Counted from the stretch's first letter, positions 17,831 through 26,704 are shown. The stretch is DNA of 64,000 nt from Glutamicibacter soli (GCF_003309065.1 NZ_POAF01000002.1:124001-188000); one strand, 5' to 3'. Numbers and translations: made by a program. Notes: generated by a model from the sequence alone, not told the origin.

Positions 17831-17997
17831 GGGAATATTGCCCACGGGTATTGCGTTTAGGGGCTTTCACTAGGCTTTTTCTTTTTCGGCTGCCCCGAAG
17901 GTGGTGTCGCTCTCACTTCCCCTGATTACCGGGTTTTCCCTCCGGGCGACACGTATGGTGGGGTGGAGAATCCCACCTACCAGGAGAAGCGAAAAAC

Positions 17998-18417
17998 ATG
18001 AGTGCCGTCATCACCCGGGCCGAAGCACGACCTAAGTACAGAGTCAGCATGGTCGAGCTGCTGATTCTTGCTGTGGGCGCGACAACCGTGAACTCCGCGC
18101 TGTACTTCACCGGAATGTCCGCCGGGGCCTCTTTCAATGTCACCGGGGCGCCGATCGACGAAATCAGCTACGCCTTGGTGGGCGCGGCGAGCTTCGTGCC
18201 GATCCTACTGATGGGCACCATCGCCCTGTACCTGGGCTGGCTCAAGCCGTCCATTCTCCCGGCCGCCCGCTGGATCGGCGTCATCGTCGCATTAGGCTCC
18301 ATCGCCAGCTCCTACATCGCGACCGACAGCTTTGCCGCCGGCACCTGGCTGGGCCTGATGCACGTCGTCAGCGCCATCGCCTGGTTCCTCGCAATAGGAC
18401 GCACGTCCGCACACTAG
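17998..18417 (+). CDS. DUF6069-type small integral membrane protein
   Basis: A 139-residue protein with four membrane helices: about 19-38, 54-80, 90-107 and 116-134. The N-terminal tail is basic and cytoplasmic (RAEARPKYR). The first helix (VELLILAVGATTVNSALYF) and the GTIALYLGWLK turn suggest the actinobacterial DUF6069 family, which has no known function. The start has aggagaagcg about 6 nt upstream. A TetR-like operator lies 170 nt ahead of it, but no repressor gene is adjacent. It appears to be a single-gene transcript. Confidence 0.75.
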   Translation: MSAVITRAEARPKYRVSMVELLILAVGATTVNSALYFTGMSAGASFNVTGAPIDEISYALVGAASFVPILLMGTIALYLGWLKPSILPAARWIGVIVALGSIASSYIATDSFAAGTWLGLMHVVSAIAWFLAIGRTSAH

Positions 18418-18625
18418 GCCCCGAGCTTTCCACGCCGCGTCGCCCCCTCGGGGTGGCGCGGCTTGCGCGTTAATCCGTCCAGCACGCCGGCATTGCGCCC
18501 ACGACGACGACCGCCATCCATCGGGCGGCGTAGTGTGGTTCACTGTATTCAACAAGGGCGGCGATCACCTACCGCAGTTCCTTGGCTTGCACAACCGTTA
18601 GCGGAGCTTCTGGACGTCGGGAGGC

Positions 18626-19579
18626 ATGATGGGACTGTGGGACGGGACGGACGTCCCTACGCGGGAACAATTCGACTACTGGCAGGATGTCATTTGCCGC
18701 GAGTTCGTGCCCTTGTCGGCCGTCAAGACCGACGAGATCACGGGCTTCGCTTCGAAGGTCGAAACTTCCGCGCTCGGTTCGCTCAACCGCGCCAGCATCA
18801 TGTCCAAGGCGCAGATCACCCGGCGCAGTTCCCGGGAAATCGCGGTTTCTGATCATGCGTATTTCTTCGTGAACCTGCAGCTTGCCGGGCAATGCTTGGC
18901 CCGTGTCGGGGGAACCTGCTCCGTGGTTGCTCCGGGGGATTTCATGGTTGTCGACACCACCGAACCCTATGAATTCGAGTTCAAGGGCGATTGGAGGATG
19001 CTCTCCTTCCGCGTGCAGCATGCCAGCCTCGCCCATCGGCTGGCGGCTTTCCGCACCCGGTTGGGCACTTCGATCGGCTCAACCGGCGCCGGTGCGGCGG
19101 TGACCAGCCTGATGACCAGCTTGAGCTCCCTGCCTGACGACCTCCCGCCCGCTTCGGCAGAAGCCTTGGTCCAGGCGTTCGAGTCTGCGGTCATCGGAAC
19201 CCTGGCGGCGGCTCCCGGCCCGGCCGGCGACTCCATCGGCACAACACCCCTGCGGGCCGCCGTCATGGAATTCGTGAGGCGGAACTACGGGGATCCTGGC
19301 TTGGGTGTTGACCTCGTCAGCCGCGCATTCTCGATTTCCCCGCGCACCCTGCACACTCTTTTCGAGGGCACCGGCATCTCCTTCGCGAAGATGGTCAGGC
19401 AGCTTCGGCTCCAGCACGCGTTCGACGTGCTCTCGGATCCCTCCTGCTCGCTGTCCGTGACCGAGCTTGCCCGGATCTGCGGATTCTACGACCCCAGTTC
19501 CTTCTCCAGGGCGTTTCGTCGGCACTTCGATGTGAGCCCCCTCGAGCTGCGCCGCGCCCGCGCTGCGCAAACTGCATAG
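18626..19579 (+). CDS. AraC-family regulator with AraC-binding-like sensor domain
   Basis: A 317-residue regulator. Residues about 20-190 form the cupin-type AraC-binding-like domain seen in FeaR (FDYWQDVICREFVPL, then DHAYFFVNLQLAGQ and PGDFMVVDTTEPYEFEF). Residues about 215-310 hold the two HTH motifs: VDLVSRAFSISPRTLHTLF, then LARICGFYDPSSFSRAFRRH, the classic second AraC helix. Two ATGs overlap at 18626 and 18629; gggagg is 1 nt from the first and 4 nt from the second, so the second may be the true start. The acyl-CoA dehydrogenase gene just downstream on the same strand is the obvious candidate target. The effector is unknown. Confidence 0.87.
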   Translation: MMGLWDGTDVPTREQFDYWQDVICREFVPLSAVKTDEITGFASKVETSALGSLNRASIMSKAQITRRSSREIAVSDHAYFFVNLQLAGQCLARVGGTCSVVAPGDFMVVDTTEPYEFEFKGDWRMLSFRVQHASLAHRLAAFRTRLGTSIGSTGAGAAVTSLMTSLSSLPDDLPPASAEALVQAFESAVIGTLAAAPGPAGDSIGTTPLRAAVMEFVRRNYGDPGLGVDLVSRAFSISPRTLHTLFEGTGISFAKMVRQLRLQHAFDVLSDPSCSLSVTELARICGFYDPSSFSRAFRRHFDVSPLELRRARAAQTA

Positions 19580-19686
19580 GACCGCCGCACGGACTGCATA
19601 GCTATTGCACGGAAAAAGCAGTGATATGGATCTCAAGACCAGTTCGCTCGGGCCACCAGCGCCTAGGAAATTTGAGAGAGATCATC

Positions 19687-20922
19687 ATGACCGTTTCATT
19701 TTCGCTCACCGCAGACCAGGAACAGCTGAAGCGGCAGGCCCGCAGCTTCGCCCGCGAGCAGCTGCGGCCGCTCATGACCGCCGTCGGCCAAAGTGCGGAC
19801 CCGCTGCAGCGTGCGCTGCTGCTGCGCCCGGTGATGGAACAGGCAGTGCAGGCCGGCTTCCTGAAGTCGCTGATCCCGGTCCCCTTCGGCGGCCTGGCCA
19901 ACAGCGGCGTGGACGCGGCGATCTTCATTGAGGAACTGGCTTCCGAAAGCCCGGACTTCGTGATCTCGATGGCCGGACCGTTGATCGCGCTGGCGCCGGT
20001 TTACGAAGTGGGAACCGCCGAACAGATTGCCCGCTTCGTCACGCCGTTCCTAGCCGATCACGGGGCACCCGTAGCGGCCATGGCCTACAGTGAACCCGGC
20101 GGCAGCGCAAACTTCGATGCCGAGTCGCCGGCCGAGGGCGTGCGGACACGAGCGGTCCTGGACGGCGATGAATGGGTGATCAACGGATCCAAGGCCTGGG
20201 CCTCGCATCTGGGCGGCTGGGATGGCGAGGGGCCTGACCTGATGACCATCGTCTGCCGGACGGACAGGGGCGTATCGCTCATCGTTGCCGAACGCGAACA
20301 GCTTCGCGGGCATATCGACGTGGACGAGTACTACGATCTTCCCGGCCTGCGTGGCTGCCTCACCACGCGGGTCACGTTGCGGGATGTGAGGGTTCCCAAG
20401 GACTACCTGCTGGGGGACGAAGGAGACGGAGTCCGGCTGACGCGCAATGCGTTCCAGGCCAGCGGAGCCTCCATCGGGACCTTTTCGGTGGCGGCCATGC
20501 GCCAGGCCTTCGACATCGCCCTGCGTTTCGCCCAAAGCGAGAAGCGCGGCGGCCTTGTCCCCGTCATCGAGCACCAGGCGGTCGCCGATATCCTCGCCGA
20601 CGCCAAGGGAAAAATCGAAGCGGTGCGCCTGCTGTCGTGGTCGGCGCTGGATGCGGTGTTCGCCGGGCGGCCCGGCGCCCCCGAACTGTCGCTGCACGCG
20701 AAGATCTTCGGCTCCGAAACCGGGGTCGAGGTGATCAACGCGCTTATCAAGGCCGTCGGCGTCACCGCCTACGACCACGATTTCCCCATGCTCCGCCACC
20801 TGATGGATGTCCTGGCCTACCCGATCATCGAAGGCGGCAACGTCGGCGTACGCCGCCGCCAGCTCCAGGCGATGATGAGCGACCATGCCTTCGAACCGCT
20901 GGCCGCATCGGGCCTGGCTTAG
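19687..20922 (+). CDS. acyl-CoA dehydrogenase family flavoprotein
   Basis: A 411-residue enzyme with the three-part ACAD layout: alpha domain (LTADQEQLKRQARSFAREQL), beta domain (AMAYSEPGGSANFD, INGSKAWAS) and C-terminal alpha domain. The acidic residue of IIEGGNVG near residue 380 lies where the catalytic glutamate is usually found. It would bind FAD and remove two hydrogens from an acyl-CoA; the central loop YYDLPGLRGCLTTRVTLRDV is the usual substrate-side strand. The start at 19687 has gagag 9 nt upstream. It lies 107 nt behind the AraC regulator. No thiolase or hydratase is near, so it may act outside standard fatty acid oxidation. Confidence 0.9.
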   Translation: MTVSFSLTADQEQLKRQARSFAREQLRPLMTAVGQSADPLQRALLLRPVMEQAVQAGFLKSLIPVPFGGLANSGVDAAIFIEELASESPDFVISMAGPLIALAPVYEVGTAEQIARFVTPFLADHGAPVAAMAYSEPGGSANFDAESPAEGVRTRAVLDGDEWVINGSKAWASHLGGWDGEGPDLMTIVCRTDRGVSLIVAEREQLRGHIDVDEYYDLPGLRGCLTTRVTLRDVRVPKDYLLGDEGDGVRLTRNAFQASGASIGTFSVAAMRQAFDIALRFAQSEKRGGLVPVIEHQAVADILADAKGKIEAVRLLSWSALDAVFAGRPGAPELSLHAKIFGSETGVEVINALIKAVGVTAYDHDFPMLRHLMDVLAYPIIEGGNVGVRRRQLQAMMSDHAFEPLAASGLA

Positions 20923-21037
20923 CCGATCCGAGGACTGCCGCTTCCGCATTTCCCTGCTGCCGGTCCTTCGCCGGAATTGGCTACCCGTAGATATGGATGC
21001 TTCCACCGTACCCGGTGGGAAGCCTGCGCCCGGAAAC

Positions 21038-21476
21038 TCACCCGGCCAGGACCTCGTAGGTCTGGGCCAGTGTCAGCGACTGCGGCCCGTAGCGCTCCAC
21101 GTCGTCATCCGGATGGCTGGTCATCTGGTCCGCATCCGGACCATATGCGATGCGCATGTTGTAGGCCCCCGTCGTCGACCACTGCCAGCTCCAGCATGAA
21201 ATTGCCGTCGTCCAGGCGTGCGCCCTGCGCATATTTGTTGATCGGTTCCTCCCCCTGGAAAGTGAAGGTTTGTCCCGGCTCCGTCAGCGACTGCAGCACC
21301 TCGGCAATCTGCGGGATCGATTCGAGCTCTTCCCACACGGGCGTTTCGCTGGTTGTCCAGAACATCTCTTCATCCGGTTCAGGATCCTCCGGCAGGAGGT
21401 TCAGTTCCTCCGCGGAATACCACTCGCGCCGGTGGTGCAGAACCAGCCGGCCCACAGCGTGTGAAGTATCAATCAT
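21038..21476 (-). pseudogene. small hypothetical gene interrupted by a one-base frameshift
   Basis: The start at 21476 (MIDTSHAVGRLVLHH) reads well to LELAVVDDGG, then runs into an early stop at 21105. If one G is dropped from the five-G run (CCCCC on the plus strand, 21166-21170), the frame continues VDDGAYNMRIAYGPDADQM and ends at 21038 with a coherent acidic tail (DDDVERYGPQS). The repaired protein is 145 residues, acidic, with no membrane segment or signal. No family is recognised. Either a homopolymer sequencing error or a real loss-of-function mutation would explain it. The start lacks a strong ribosome site. Confidence 0.65.
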
Positions 21477-21592
21477 GGGCCCCAGCCTAGGAGGCGGCAC
21501 CGACGATTCGGCGCCGGGCGCGCACCGGCGGCCGCGGAACCGTTGGCGGCCGGTCCGGAGGCCGCCGATGAATCGGGCATCGGCGCTGGGCG

Positions 21593-21826
21593 TCAGCCGA
21601 TGGTCGCGATCACCGTTTGCTGTTTGACGATGGCTCCTTCCTCCACCAGGTGGGTCAGGGTCCTGGCTTCGGGTGCGGTGATCTCCATGTCCACCTTGTC
21701 CACGGCGAGCTCCGCAATCAGTTCGTCCTGGCCACTGCGGTGCCGCCCGGGGGCGAACCAGGTGGCCACGGTCCCTCCGGCTTCGAGGTTCTTCTCGGAC
21801 AGGACAGGAAACAGGATCTCGCTCAT
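21593..21826 (-). CDS. stand-alone biotin/lipoyl-attachment domain protein
   Basis: A 77-residue protein consisting only of a lipoyl/biotinyl carrier domain. The strand pattern ends ...AELAVDKVDMEITAP, with Lys44 in the DKVD turn where the E2 components of 2-oxoacid dehydrogenases carry lipoyl-lysine; the closing half VEEGAIVKQQTVIATIG matches too. The first half has an insert (WFAPGRHRSGQDEL) not usual in E2 domains. The start at 21826 follows aaggcggtgg. No E2 catalytic domain, carboxylase or ligase is adjacent, so its partner is elsewhere or it is a remnant. DKV favours lipoylation over biotinylation (which prefers MKM). Confidence 0.78.
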   Translation of the reverse strand: MSEILFPVLSEKNLEAGGTVATWFAPGRHRSGQDELIAELAVDKVDMEITAPEARTLTHLVEEGAIVKQQTVIATIG

Positions 21827-21953
21827 CGTGCCACCGCCTTCCATCGGGCGAGCAGGACCCGCGGGAGAGTGCAATGACCTCTGGTGCAGGCACTTGCGTA
21901 CGCCACCGCCCCGGGCCGTCAGCTGGCCCAGGGTGGTTGTTGAGCCCTGCCGT

Positions 21954-22394
21954 CTACTGCTTGTACGGGTTCGGTGGCGCCGAGGAACCGCCCTCCGTAG
22001 TCTGCCCCGCCGGAGGCCGGGGTGCGGAAGGCCCTGGATTCGGCATTCGCGGAGCGGCCGGTCCCGATGGCGGGGCCGGATTAATCTGGAACGAACCCTG
22101 CTCGCTTGGTGGAGTGCCGCCTGCCAGGCGAACCAGCTCGGCGGTGTTTTCCGCGGTGCGGATCTGTGCGATCAGGGATTCAAGCCCTGCACGCGCCAGC
22201 ACCAGATAGATGAGCACGAACAGCGGACCGACCAAGATCAGCACCGTGAATCCAAGGGCGCCATTGGCCCTGAAACTGGCGATCACGAACACGAGGTAGC
22301 CGATGACGAGCAACACCATAATCAAGATGTAGACGATCTTGATGATCGACGGGGTAATGAATTTCCTGAAGTCGAAATCGAAAAGGGCTTTCAC
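21954..22394 (-). CDS. DUF4282-type membrane protein
   Basis: A 146-residue protein. An N-terminal FDFRKFITPSIIKIVYIL motif opens a helix (about 14-40), and a second helix covers about 48-68; this two-helix unit followed by a soluble part is the DUF4282 pattern. The tail from about residue 95 is low-complexity Pro/Gly/Ala/Ser (APRMPNPGPSAPRPP) and ends NPYKQ. The start is GTG at 22394 with a weak gcagg site. Function is unknown. Nothing in the neighbourhood points to a pathway. Confidence 0.75.
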   Translation of the reverse strand: MKALFDFDFRKFITPSIIKIVYILIMVLLVIGYLVFVIASFRANGALGFTVLILVGPLFVLIYLVLARAGLESLIAQIRTAENTAELVRLAGGTPPSEQGSFQINPAPPSGPAAPRMPNPGPSAPRPPAGQTTEGGSSAPPNPYKQ

Positions 22395-22676
22395 TGTTTT
22401 GCCTGCTTTCCCATGCCACTGCGGATGATGATGCCGAGACTACCCAACAAATCGTCGCTTGATAAGAGCGTTCAATCGGATTTTCCATCAATTGCACCAA
22501 GCCCCGGGAACTGGCAGAGCTCGTTCAGCTCCAGCGCGTTGTCCCGGGCTCCCCCGGCGGACCTGAGGCTGGCAGCCGGTCGAGGTCCTTTCCCCGTCCC
22601 ATGACGCCCCGCCGGAAACTGCCTTCCCGGTCTTCGCCGCACCCCGTCCGGCCGGCTGCAGGCCTAGGATGGGAAA

Positions 22677-23696
22677 ATGACAGCCTCGACCCCGCCTCCG
22701 CAGATCGCCCGCAGGCTTGTCCCCGGAGCCACGCTGCGGGTGATCGCCCCATCCTGCTCGCGTGCCTACGTCATGGAACACGACAATACGCAATGGGTCA
22801 ACGAGCGCTTCAACGCCGCGGGACTCCAGCTGCAGTACGGGGAGCACGTGGATGAGCTGGACGACTTCGACAGCTCCCCCATTGCCTCCCGGCTGGCGGA
22901 CCTGCACGCCGCGTTCGCGGATCCGGGAGTCGACGGGATCATCAGCGTCATCGGCGGATTCAACGCCAACGAGCTGCTGCCCTACCTGGATTGGGAGCTG
23001 ATCGCCGCCAACCCCAAGGTCTGCTGCGGATACTCGGACTTCACCGTCCTTGCCAACGCCATTTATGCGAAGACCGGGCTGATCACCTATGTCGGCGCCC
23101 ATTGGTCATCCTTCGGGATGCGGGACCATTTCGAACCCACCGGATGGTGGTTTCGGCAGGCCACCCACGAACTCTCGTGGTCCATTGAGCATGCCGGCCA
23201 GTTCACCGACGACCTGTGGTTCATGGACCAGGACCGCCGCACCGTGCATGGCACCGACGGCCCATGGGTACTGAATCCCGGGCAGGCGGCCGGCCGGGTC
23301 ATCGGCGGAAACCTCGGAACGCTGCGACTGCTGCAGGGCGGCGAGCTGATGCCTCAGTTGGCTGGCGCGTTCTTGTTCCTCGAAGACGACTGCGCCGCGG
23401 ACGTCGATGAATTCGCGCGAAGCCTCGCCTCGCTGCTGCAAATGCCGGAGGCGTCCAGGATCCGGGGCCTGGCCCTCGGCAGGTTCCAGCTCGAATCCAA
23501 GATCACCCGCTCGTTGCTGGAACAGGTGATCGCGAAACATCCGATGCTGTCTACCGTGCCGGTTGTCGCCAATCTGGATTTCGGGCATACCAGCCCGATG
23601 TTCACATTGCCCATCGGAGGCTGGGCGGCACTGGATGCCACCGGCGGCAGGGTTCGGCTGGACTTCGCCCACGAGCCCGAGGGCCTTGCTGGCTAA
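22677..23696 (+). CDS. S66-family peptidase (LD-carboxypeptidase / MccF-like)
   Basis: A 339-residue serine peptidase. The family S66 triad can be placed: Ser120 in GYSDFT, Glu236 in FLFLEDD and His304 in DFGHTSPM. GGFNANELLPYLDW and GGNLGTLRLL are the usual landmarks between domains. There is no signal peptide, so it should act inside the cell, either in murein tetrapeptide recycling (LdcA-like) or in cleaving microcin C-type aminoacyl-nucleotide amides (MccF-like). The fold allows both, and the long middle segment (WWFRQATHELSWSIEH) leans to MccF-like. The ATG follows ggatggga. It converges on the aminotransferase gene. Confidence 0.87.
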   Translation: MTASTPPPQIARRLVPGATLRVIAPSCSRAYVMEHDNTQWVNERFNAAGLQLQYGEHVDELDDFDSSPIASRLADLHAAFADPGVDGIISVIGGFNANELLPYLDWELIAANPKVCCGYSDFTVLANAIYAKTGLITYVGAHWSSFGMRDHFEPTGWWFRQATHELSWSIEHAGQFTDDLWFMDQDRRTVHGTDGPWVLNPGQAAGRVIGGNLGTLRLLQGGELMPQLAGAFLFLEDDCAADVDEFARSLASLLQMPEASRIRGLALGRFQLESKITRSLLEQVIAKHPMLSTVPVVANLDFGHTSPMFTLPIGGWAALDATGGRVRLDFAHEPEGLAG

Positions 23697-23716
23697 ATTC
23701 CAGCCGAAAAGACGCA

Positions 23717-23760
23717 ACGGGCCGGCACCCGCCGAATTCCTTCGGCGAGCACCAGCCCGT
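23717..23760. terminator. hairpin between the convergent peptidase and aminotransferase genes
   Basis: acgggc (23717-23722) pairs with gcccgt (23755-23760), with inner pairing cgccgaa/ttcggcg and a small bulge. It is followed by cagcatttta on the plus strand, so it could serve the peptidase gene. Confidence 0.6.
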
Positions 23761-23802
23761 CAGCATTTTATGCGTGATTGCCGCGGCAAGGCGGCGTTGC
23801 AA

Positions 23803-24900
23803 CTACGCCTTGTCGATCGCTTCCTTCAGTGCTGCCAGCAGCAGCGCCACCGACGAAGGGTTTGCGTTGGGGCCCATCAGCCCGATGCGCCACACGGTAT
23901 TGGCGTACTGTCCCACGCCGCCTCCGATCTCGATGTTGAACCGCTCCAGCAGGTAGCCCCGGACCTTGGCGGAATCCACGGACTGGGGAACCTTGACGGT
24001 GGTCAGCTGCGGCAGTCGATGGCCCTCCGCGGCAAACAGCTCCAGCCCCATCTCCTGAAGGCCGTTCTGCAGCGCCGTGCCGGCTGCCTGGTGGCGTGTG
24101 GTCACCGTGTCGAGGCCTTCGCTGAGGATGCGCTCGAGGCCTGCCTCTAGCGAAGCGACCATGGCCACCGGAGCGGTGTGGTGGTAAGTGCGGCCGCCGC
24201 CGGTTGAACCGGTGGTGTATCCGCCCAGCAGGCCCAGGTCCAGGTACCAGGACTGGGGCTTCTGCACCCGACGCTCGAAGGCGCGGTCCGAAATGGTGAA
24301 TGGCGCTAGGCCCGGGGCCACGCCGATGCACTTCTGGGTGCCGGCATAACCCACGTCGATGCCCCATTCGTCGGCAAGCACGGGCATGCCGCCGATGGAA
24401 GTCACCGCGTCGGTGATCAGCAAGGCATCGCCCTTGATGGCTCCCAATGCGGCGATGTCAGACAGCACGCCGGTGCTCGTCTCGGCATGCACACCGGCAA
24501 TCACCGTCGGGTTCGGGTGCGCCTCGGCAACACGCTGCGCATCGATCGGAGTCCCGTATTCGTGGTCTACCCTGACGACCTCGGCGCCCACACGCGAAGC
24601 CACCTCGCACATGCGCTCGCCGAACAGGCCGTTGACTGCGATTACTGCCACATCGCCCGGGTTGATGGTGTTCACGAAGGCGGCTTCCATGCCGGCGGAG
24701 CCGGTGGCGCTCAGCGGCAGGGTGCGAGCGTTGGACGTTCCCCACAGGGTTCGCAGCGAATCGCAGACCCGGTCCATGCGGGCAATGAATGCCGGGTCCA
24801 GATGCCCAAGCAACGGCAAGCCCAGGGCTGCGGTGGCCTCCGGGTAGGGGTTGCTGGGACCAGGTCCGAAAAGTTGGCGTTGAAGAACTGGCTGGGTCAT
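23803..24900 (-). CDS. class V aminotransferase (alanine/serine-glyoxylate type)
   Basis: A 365-residue PLP enzyme. The N-terminal FGPGPSNPYPEATAAL is the signature opening of alanine-glyoxylate aminotransferases, TGSAGMEAAF binds the cofactor phosphate, and DAVTSIGGMPVLADEWGID carries the Asp for the pyridine nitrogen. Lys190 in GTQKCIG forms the Schiff base. It would move an amino group from alanine, serine or a purine-derived donor to glyoxylate; which donor is not visible. The ATG at 24900 has aagaaag about 10 nt upstream; an earlier in-frame ATG would add seven residues. A perfect palindrome lies about 75 nt upstream. Confidence 0.9.
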   Translation of the reverse strand: MTQPVLQRQLFGPGPSNPYPEATAALGLPLLGHLDPAFIARMDRVCDSLRTLWGTSNARTLPLSATGSAGMEAAFVNTINPGDVAVIAVNGLFGERMCEVASRVGAEVVRVDHEYGTPIDAQRVAEAHPNPTVIAGVHAETSTGVLSDIAALGAIKGDALLITDAVTSIGGMPVLADEWGIDVGYAGTQKCIGVAPGLAPFTISDRAFERRVQKPQSWYLDLGLLGGYTTGSTGGGRTYHHTAPVAMVASLEAGLERILSEGLDTVTTRHQAAGTALQNGLQEMGLELFAAEGHRLPQLTTVKVPQSVDSAKVRGYLLERFNIEIGGGVGQYANTVWRIGLMGPNANPSSVALLLAALKEAIDKA

Positions 24901-24972
24901 GACGGCTCGCTTTCTTGACACGGTGAAGCTCTAACGTGCCCCAAGCCTATCGCCCGTCACCGATCAAAACGA

Positions 24973-24982
24973 AAGTTAACTT
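24973..24982. promoter_or_regulatory. palindrome upstream of the aminotransferase gene
   Basis: aagttaactt is a perfect 10-bp palindrome inside a locally AT-rich stretch, 73 nt before the aminotransferase start. It could be an operator; no regulator gene is adjacent. Confidence 0.3.
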
Positions 24983-25017
24983 CCGTATGACAAAAATTCC
25001 ACCATTTCGAAAGTCAG

Positions 25018-25527
25018 CTACACGTCGACATTTCCGCTCTTCCGCCTGCGTCGGCGCTGGATCCGGTACTCTCGCACGGTGAGCCAGACAATAAACACGT
25101 CGAAGAGTGTCAAGGCCAATATTCCCAGGCTGAATCCGGCAAGCAGTTCATAGCTCTGGTAGCCAATGAACATCAGCAGGAAGGCGATCATCCACGGATA
25201 GGCCCAGAGTTTGTCGAGCAACACCGCCCAGACCAATACCACTTTGACGATTCCGTGCAGCAAGAGATAGGCGGCGACGAACCATGATCCCGAAATTGTC
25301 AGCGACCCGCTGGCATGGAGCAGGAAATTGGCGATCGCGTCTCCCGGATCTTCCGAAAGCTCATGCTGCGTAAGTGCCTGGGACAGGGAATTCAACTGGT
25401 CGGGCTTGAACAGGAGAAAAAGCGCGCCGCCGACGATTTCCAAGCCACCGTCGAGGCCTTTGAACAGCAGCCCTACCTGAAAGATCCAGTCAAGAACCCG
25501 TGCACGGCGCTGATGCTCTTCGGCCAT
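25018..25527 (-). CDS. DUF2127-type integral membrane protein
   Basis: A 169-residue protein with four hydrophobic helices. The opening RVLDWIFQVGLLFKGLDGGLEIVGG, the FVAAYLLLHGIVKVVLVWAVL helix and the IGYQSYELLAG turn match DUF2127. The C-terminus is strongly basic (REYRIQRRRRRKSGN). I start at 25527 (MAEEHQRR) because gggagga is 7 nt upstream; an ATG at 25569 lacks a ribosome site. The function of the family is unknown. It points away from the DJ-1 gene and shares the strand of the aminotransferase, with 117 bp between them. Confidence 0.8.
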   Translation of the reverse strand: MAEEHQRRARVLDWIFQVGLLFKGLDGGLEIVGGALFLLFKPDQLNSLSQALTQHELSEDPGDAIANFLLHASGSLTISGSWFVAAYLLLHGIVKVVLVWAVLLDKLWAYPWMIAFLLMFIGYQSYELLAGFSLGILALTLFDVFIVWLTVREYRIQRRRRRKSGNVDV

Positions 25528-25938
25528 TTCGAAGTCCTCCCACCACCTACGCCATCTCCCGAACACCATTAATTCGGATTGTTCCACACTCGCATCGTTC
25601 GTTTGACGGATCAGTGCAATCTCACGGCCGGTACATTTCCCGAACACAACTTTCCAGCGCGGATGATTCGTGAACAGTTTTTCTAATCAGATTTTTTGAT
25701 CAGATTCTCGGGCGGGGACGACAAGCACGGTTGCCAAACAGATTTCGTGATCAAAAAAATTGATCAGATTCCCGGCCACGACTCGCAAAGGACTGCTTCC
25801 GAAGGCCGCCAGAGATCCGTCCTGGACTCCAACGCCGGCTATCAGCGTCCCAAGACCTAGCTGGCAAGTCCCTCCATTTCCTTGAATCACCGGTAGCCAT
25901 CAACAAGGCTGGGGATACGAAAGCGAAAGGAGCACACC
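25528..25938. other. gene-free divergent region with repeats
   Basis: No protein-like frame is present. The middle is AT-rich and holds a direct repeat and an inverted repeat (separate entry). It presumably carries the promoters of both flanking genes. Confidence 0.5.
25696..25775. repeat. repeated TTGATCAGATT elements
   Basis: ttgatcagattctcgg (25696-25711) recurs as ttgatcagattcccgg (25760-25775), 64 bp apart with one change. The second copy overlaps an inverted repeat, tgatcaa (25748-25754) against ttgatca (25760-25766), around five As. This is about 165-240 bp before the DJ-1 family gene. Confidence 0.6.
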
Positions 25939-26682
25939 TTGAAGAAAATCCTCATGGTCCTTACCAGCGTTTCAGAACTCGGCGATACCGGGGAGCCGAC
26001 CGGCTACAACGTCGCTGAAGCCGCCCACCCGTGGAAGGTCTTCCGCGATTCCGGACACTTCGTGGATTTCGCTTCCATCAAGGGAGGCCAGCCACCGCGG
26101 GACACAGTGGATACCTCGGACCCGATTCAGGTGGCATTCACACAGGACGAGACAACCCGTGCCGGCTTGTACAACACCGCCAGGGTTGAAGTCATAGACC
26201 CGCAGCAGTACGACGCGGTCTATCTTGTCGGCGGCCACGGCACCATGTGGGACTTCCCGAACAACGAAGGCCTGCAGAAGCTGATTTCAAGCATCTATCT
26301 CAAGGGCGGCATCGTCGGTGCGGTCTGCCACGGCCCGGCTGGGTTGCTTGATGTGGAACTCGACCACGGCATGAAGCTGCTGACGGGCAAGCATGTCGCC
26401 GCCTTCACGAATTCGGAGGAGATCGCGGTGGGCAAGGAGAAGATCGTCCCGTTCCTGCTGGCGGACCGCTTGGAGGAGCAGGGAGCCACCCACGTGGCAG
26501 CGGACGACTTCGAGGAGAACGTCCAGGTCTCCGACCGGCTGGTGACAGGACAGAATCCTGCTTCCGCCGGAGGCGTGGCCAAAGAAATGGAAAAGCTACT
26601 GGCCGAGGTGATTCACCACGAGAAGGCTGCAGCAGCCGAAGCGGAAGAAGCCGCTGAAGCCGCCACCCAGCCAGCTGAGTAG
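25939..26682 (+). CDS. DJ-1/PfpI family protein (Hsp31-like)
   Basis: A 247-residue class I glutamine-amidotransferase-like protein. The nucleophile Cys130 sits in the elbow GAVCHGPAGLLD and a substrate-side glycine loop reads VGGHGTMWDF; an acidic residue early on (GEPTGYNVAEAAHP) completes the Hsp31-like arrangement. Relatives act as glyoxalases, deglycases or chaperones; which applies cannot be told. The last 25 residues are an Ala/Glu-rich helix (AAAAEAEEAAEAATQ) not part of the fold. It starts with TTG at 25939, supported by gaaaggag 6 nt upstream. It ends at a strong bidirectional terminator shared with rpsO. Confidence 0.87.
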   Translation: MKKILMVLTSVSELGDTGEPTGYNVAEAAHPWKVFRDSGHFVDFASIKGGQPPRDTVDTSDPIQVAFTQDETTRAGLYNTARVEVIDPQQYDAVYLVGGHGTMWDFPNNEGLQKLISSIYLKGGIVGAVCHGPAGLLDVELDHGMKLLTGKHVAAFTNSEEIAVGKEKIVPFLLADRLEEQGATHVAADDFEENVQVSDRLVTGQNPASAGGVAKEMEKLLAEVIHHEKAAAAEAEEAAEAATQPAE

Positions 26683-26704
26683 CCGCTTCCTCACCGGCAG
26701 ATGC

